Assembly (NCBI GenBank): GCA_902770195.1
Contig: CACXSA010000008.1
Span: 1-58,954, forward strand
Reading direction: 5' to 3'
Source: an uncultured Prevotellaceae bacterium
GTDB lineage: Bacteria > Bacteroidota > Bacteroidia > Bacteroidales > Bacteroidaceae
Length of the DNA stretch: 58,954 nucleotides
Made by a program: the position numbers and the translations under genes. The notes under the pieces were generated by a model. The model searched no databases. It was not told the origin of the DNA and worked only from the letters and a program-made list of their open reading frames with translations. Positions within the stretch are counted from its first letter, which is position 1. Each line of letters opens with the position of its first letter. This document shows, in pieces, positions 58,952 to 58,954 of this stretch.

Positions 58952-58954
58952 AAA

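Overview
The window is a piece of a Bacteroidales chromosome, most like Prevotella in the broad sense (Segatella, Xylanibacter and relatives). The grounds are: promoters of the Bacteroidetes type (TTTG, about 19-20 bases, TAnnTTTG) before many genes, almost no Shine-Dalgarno sequences, a fused SecDF, a DUF4290 gene, Por/T9SS-like C-terminal tags (YDLxGRxx...kGixIixxGkxxKvvxK) on large secreted proteins, and a thiamine TonB receptor/PnuT/pyrophosphokinase operon under a TPP riboswitch. The genus is an inference; there is no 16S gene here.

Layout. 1-9.7 kb: the tail of a secreted protein, a conserved hypothetical, kduI-kduD (uronate catabolism), HU, a rhomboid protease with an EEP-family hydrolase, secDF, a MaoC dehydratase and tRNA-Arg(CCU). 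9.7-16.8 kb: an AAA-type ATPase, the prmC-recX-comF operon, ribD, RNase H, a free-standing LytTR regulator and an AAA-ATPase/PD-(D/E)XK protein. 17.0-28.1 kb: two very large secreted modular proteins (2166 and 1480 aa) carrying dockerin-like, cohesin-like, helical-repeat and beta-helix regions. 28.1-34.4 kb: a 21-bp periodic array, argS, a decayed toxin-antitoxin locus and the thiamine operon. 34.6-38 kb: pyrE, an SRPBCC protein, argH, a cysteine-rich lipoprotein and tRNA-Leu(UAA). 38-46.9 kb: housekeeping genes rseP, dxr, rimM, murA, DUF4290, tsaB, yicC, gmk, nadD. 46.9-54.9 kb: a cell-surface glycan cluster (GT14, LicD, epimerase, IspD-like cytidylyltransferase, GT2, flippase, DUF6492, acyltransferase). 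55-58.9 kb: metG, tadA, an exonuclease pseudogene and a broken KilA-N gene.

The most unusual content is between and inside the genes. (i) An 80-bp imperfect inverted repeat occurs before tRNA-Arg, tRNA-Leu, metG and the thiamine operon, and each copy carries a complete -33/-7 promoter. (ii) A second family, a GCGGNAGC head followed by (TTTTCAC)n, fills many gaps and also lies in frame inside argS; other heptamer repeats lie inside rseP and probably ribD. These repeats supply stop codons (dxr, murA), and a period-9 array supplies that of maoC. (iii) Nine exactly 21-bp units, next to a long hairpin, run into the 3' end of argS and keep an open heptapeptide-repeat frame. (iv) The two giant surface proteins look like a cohesin/dockerin-type adhesion or assembly pair. 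All positions are from direct reading; no database search was run.
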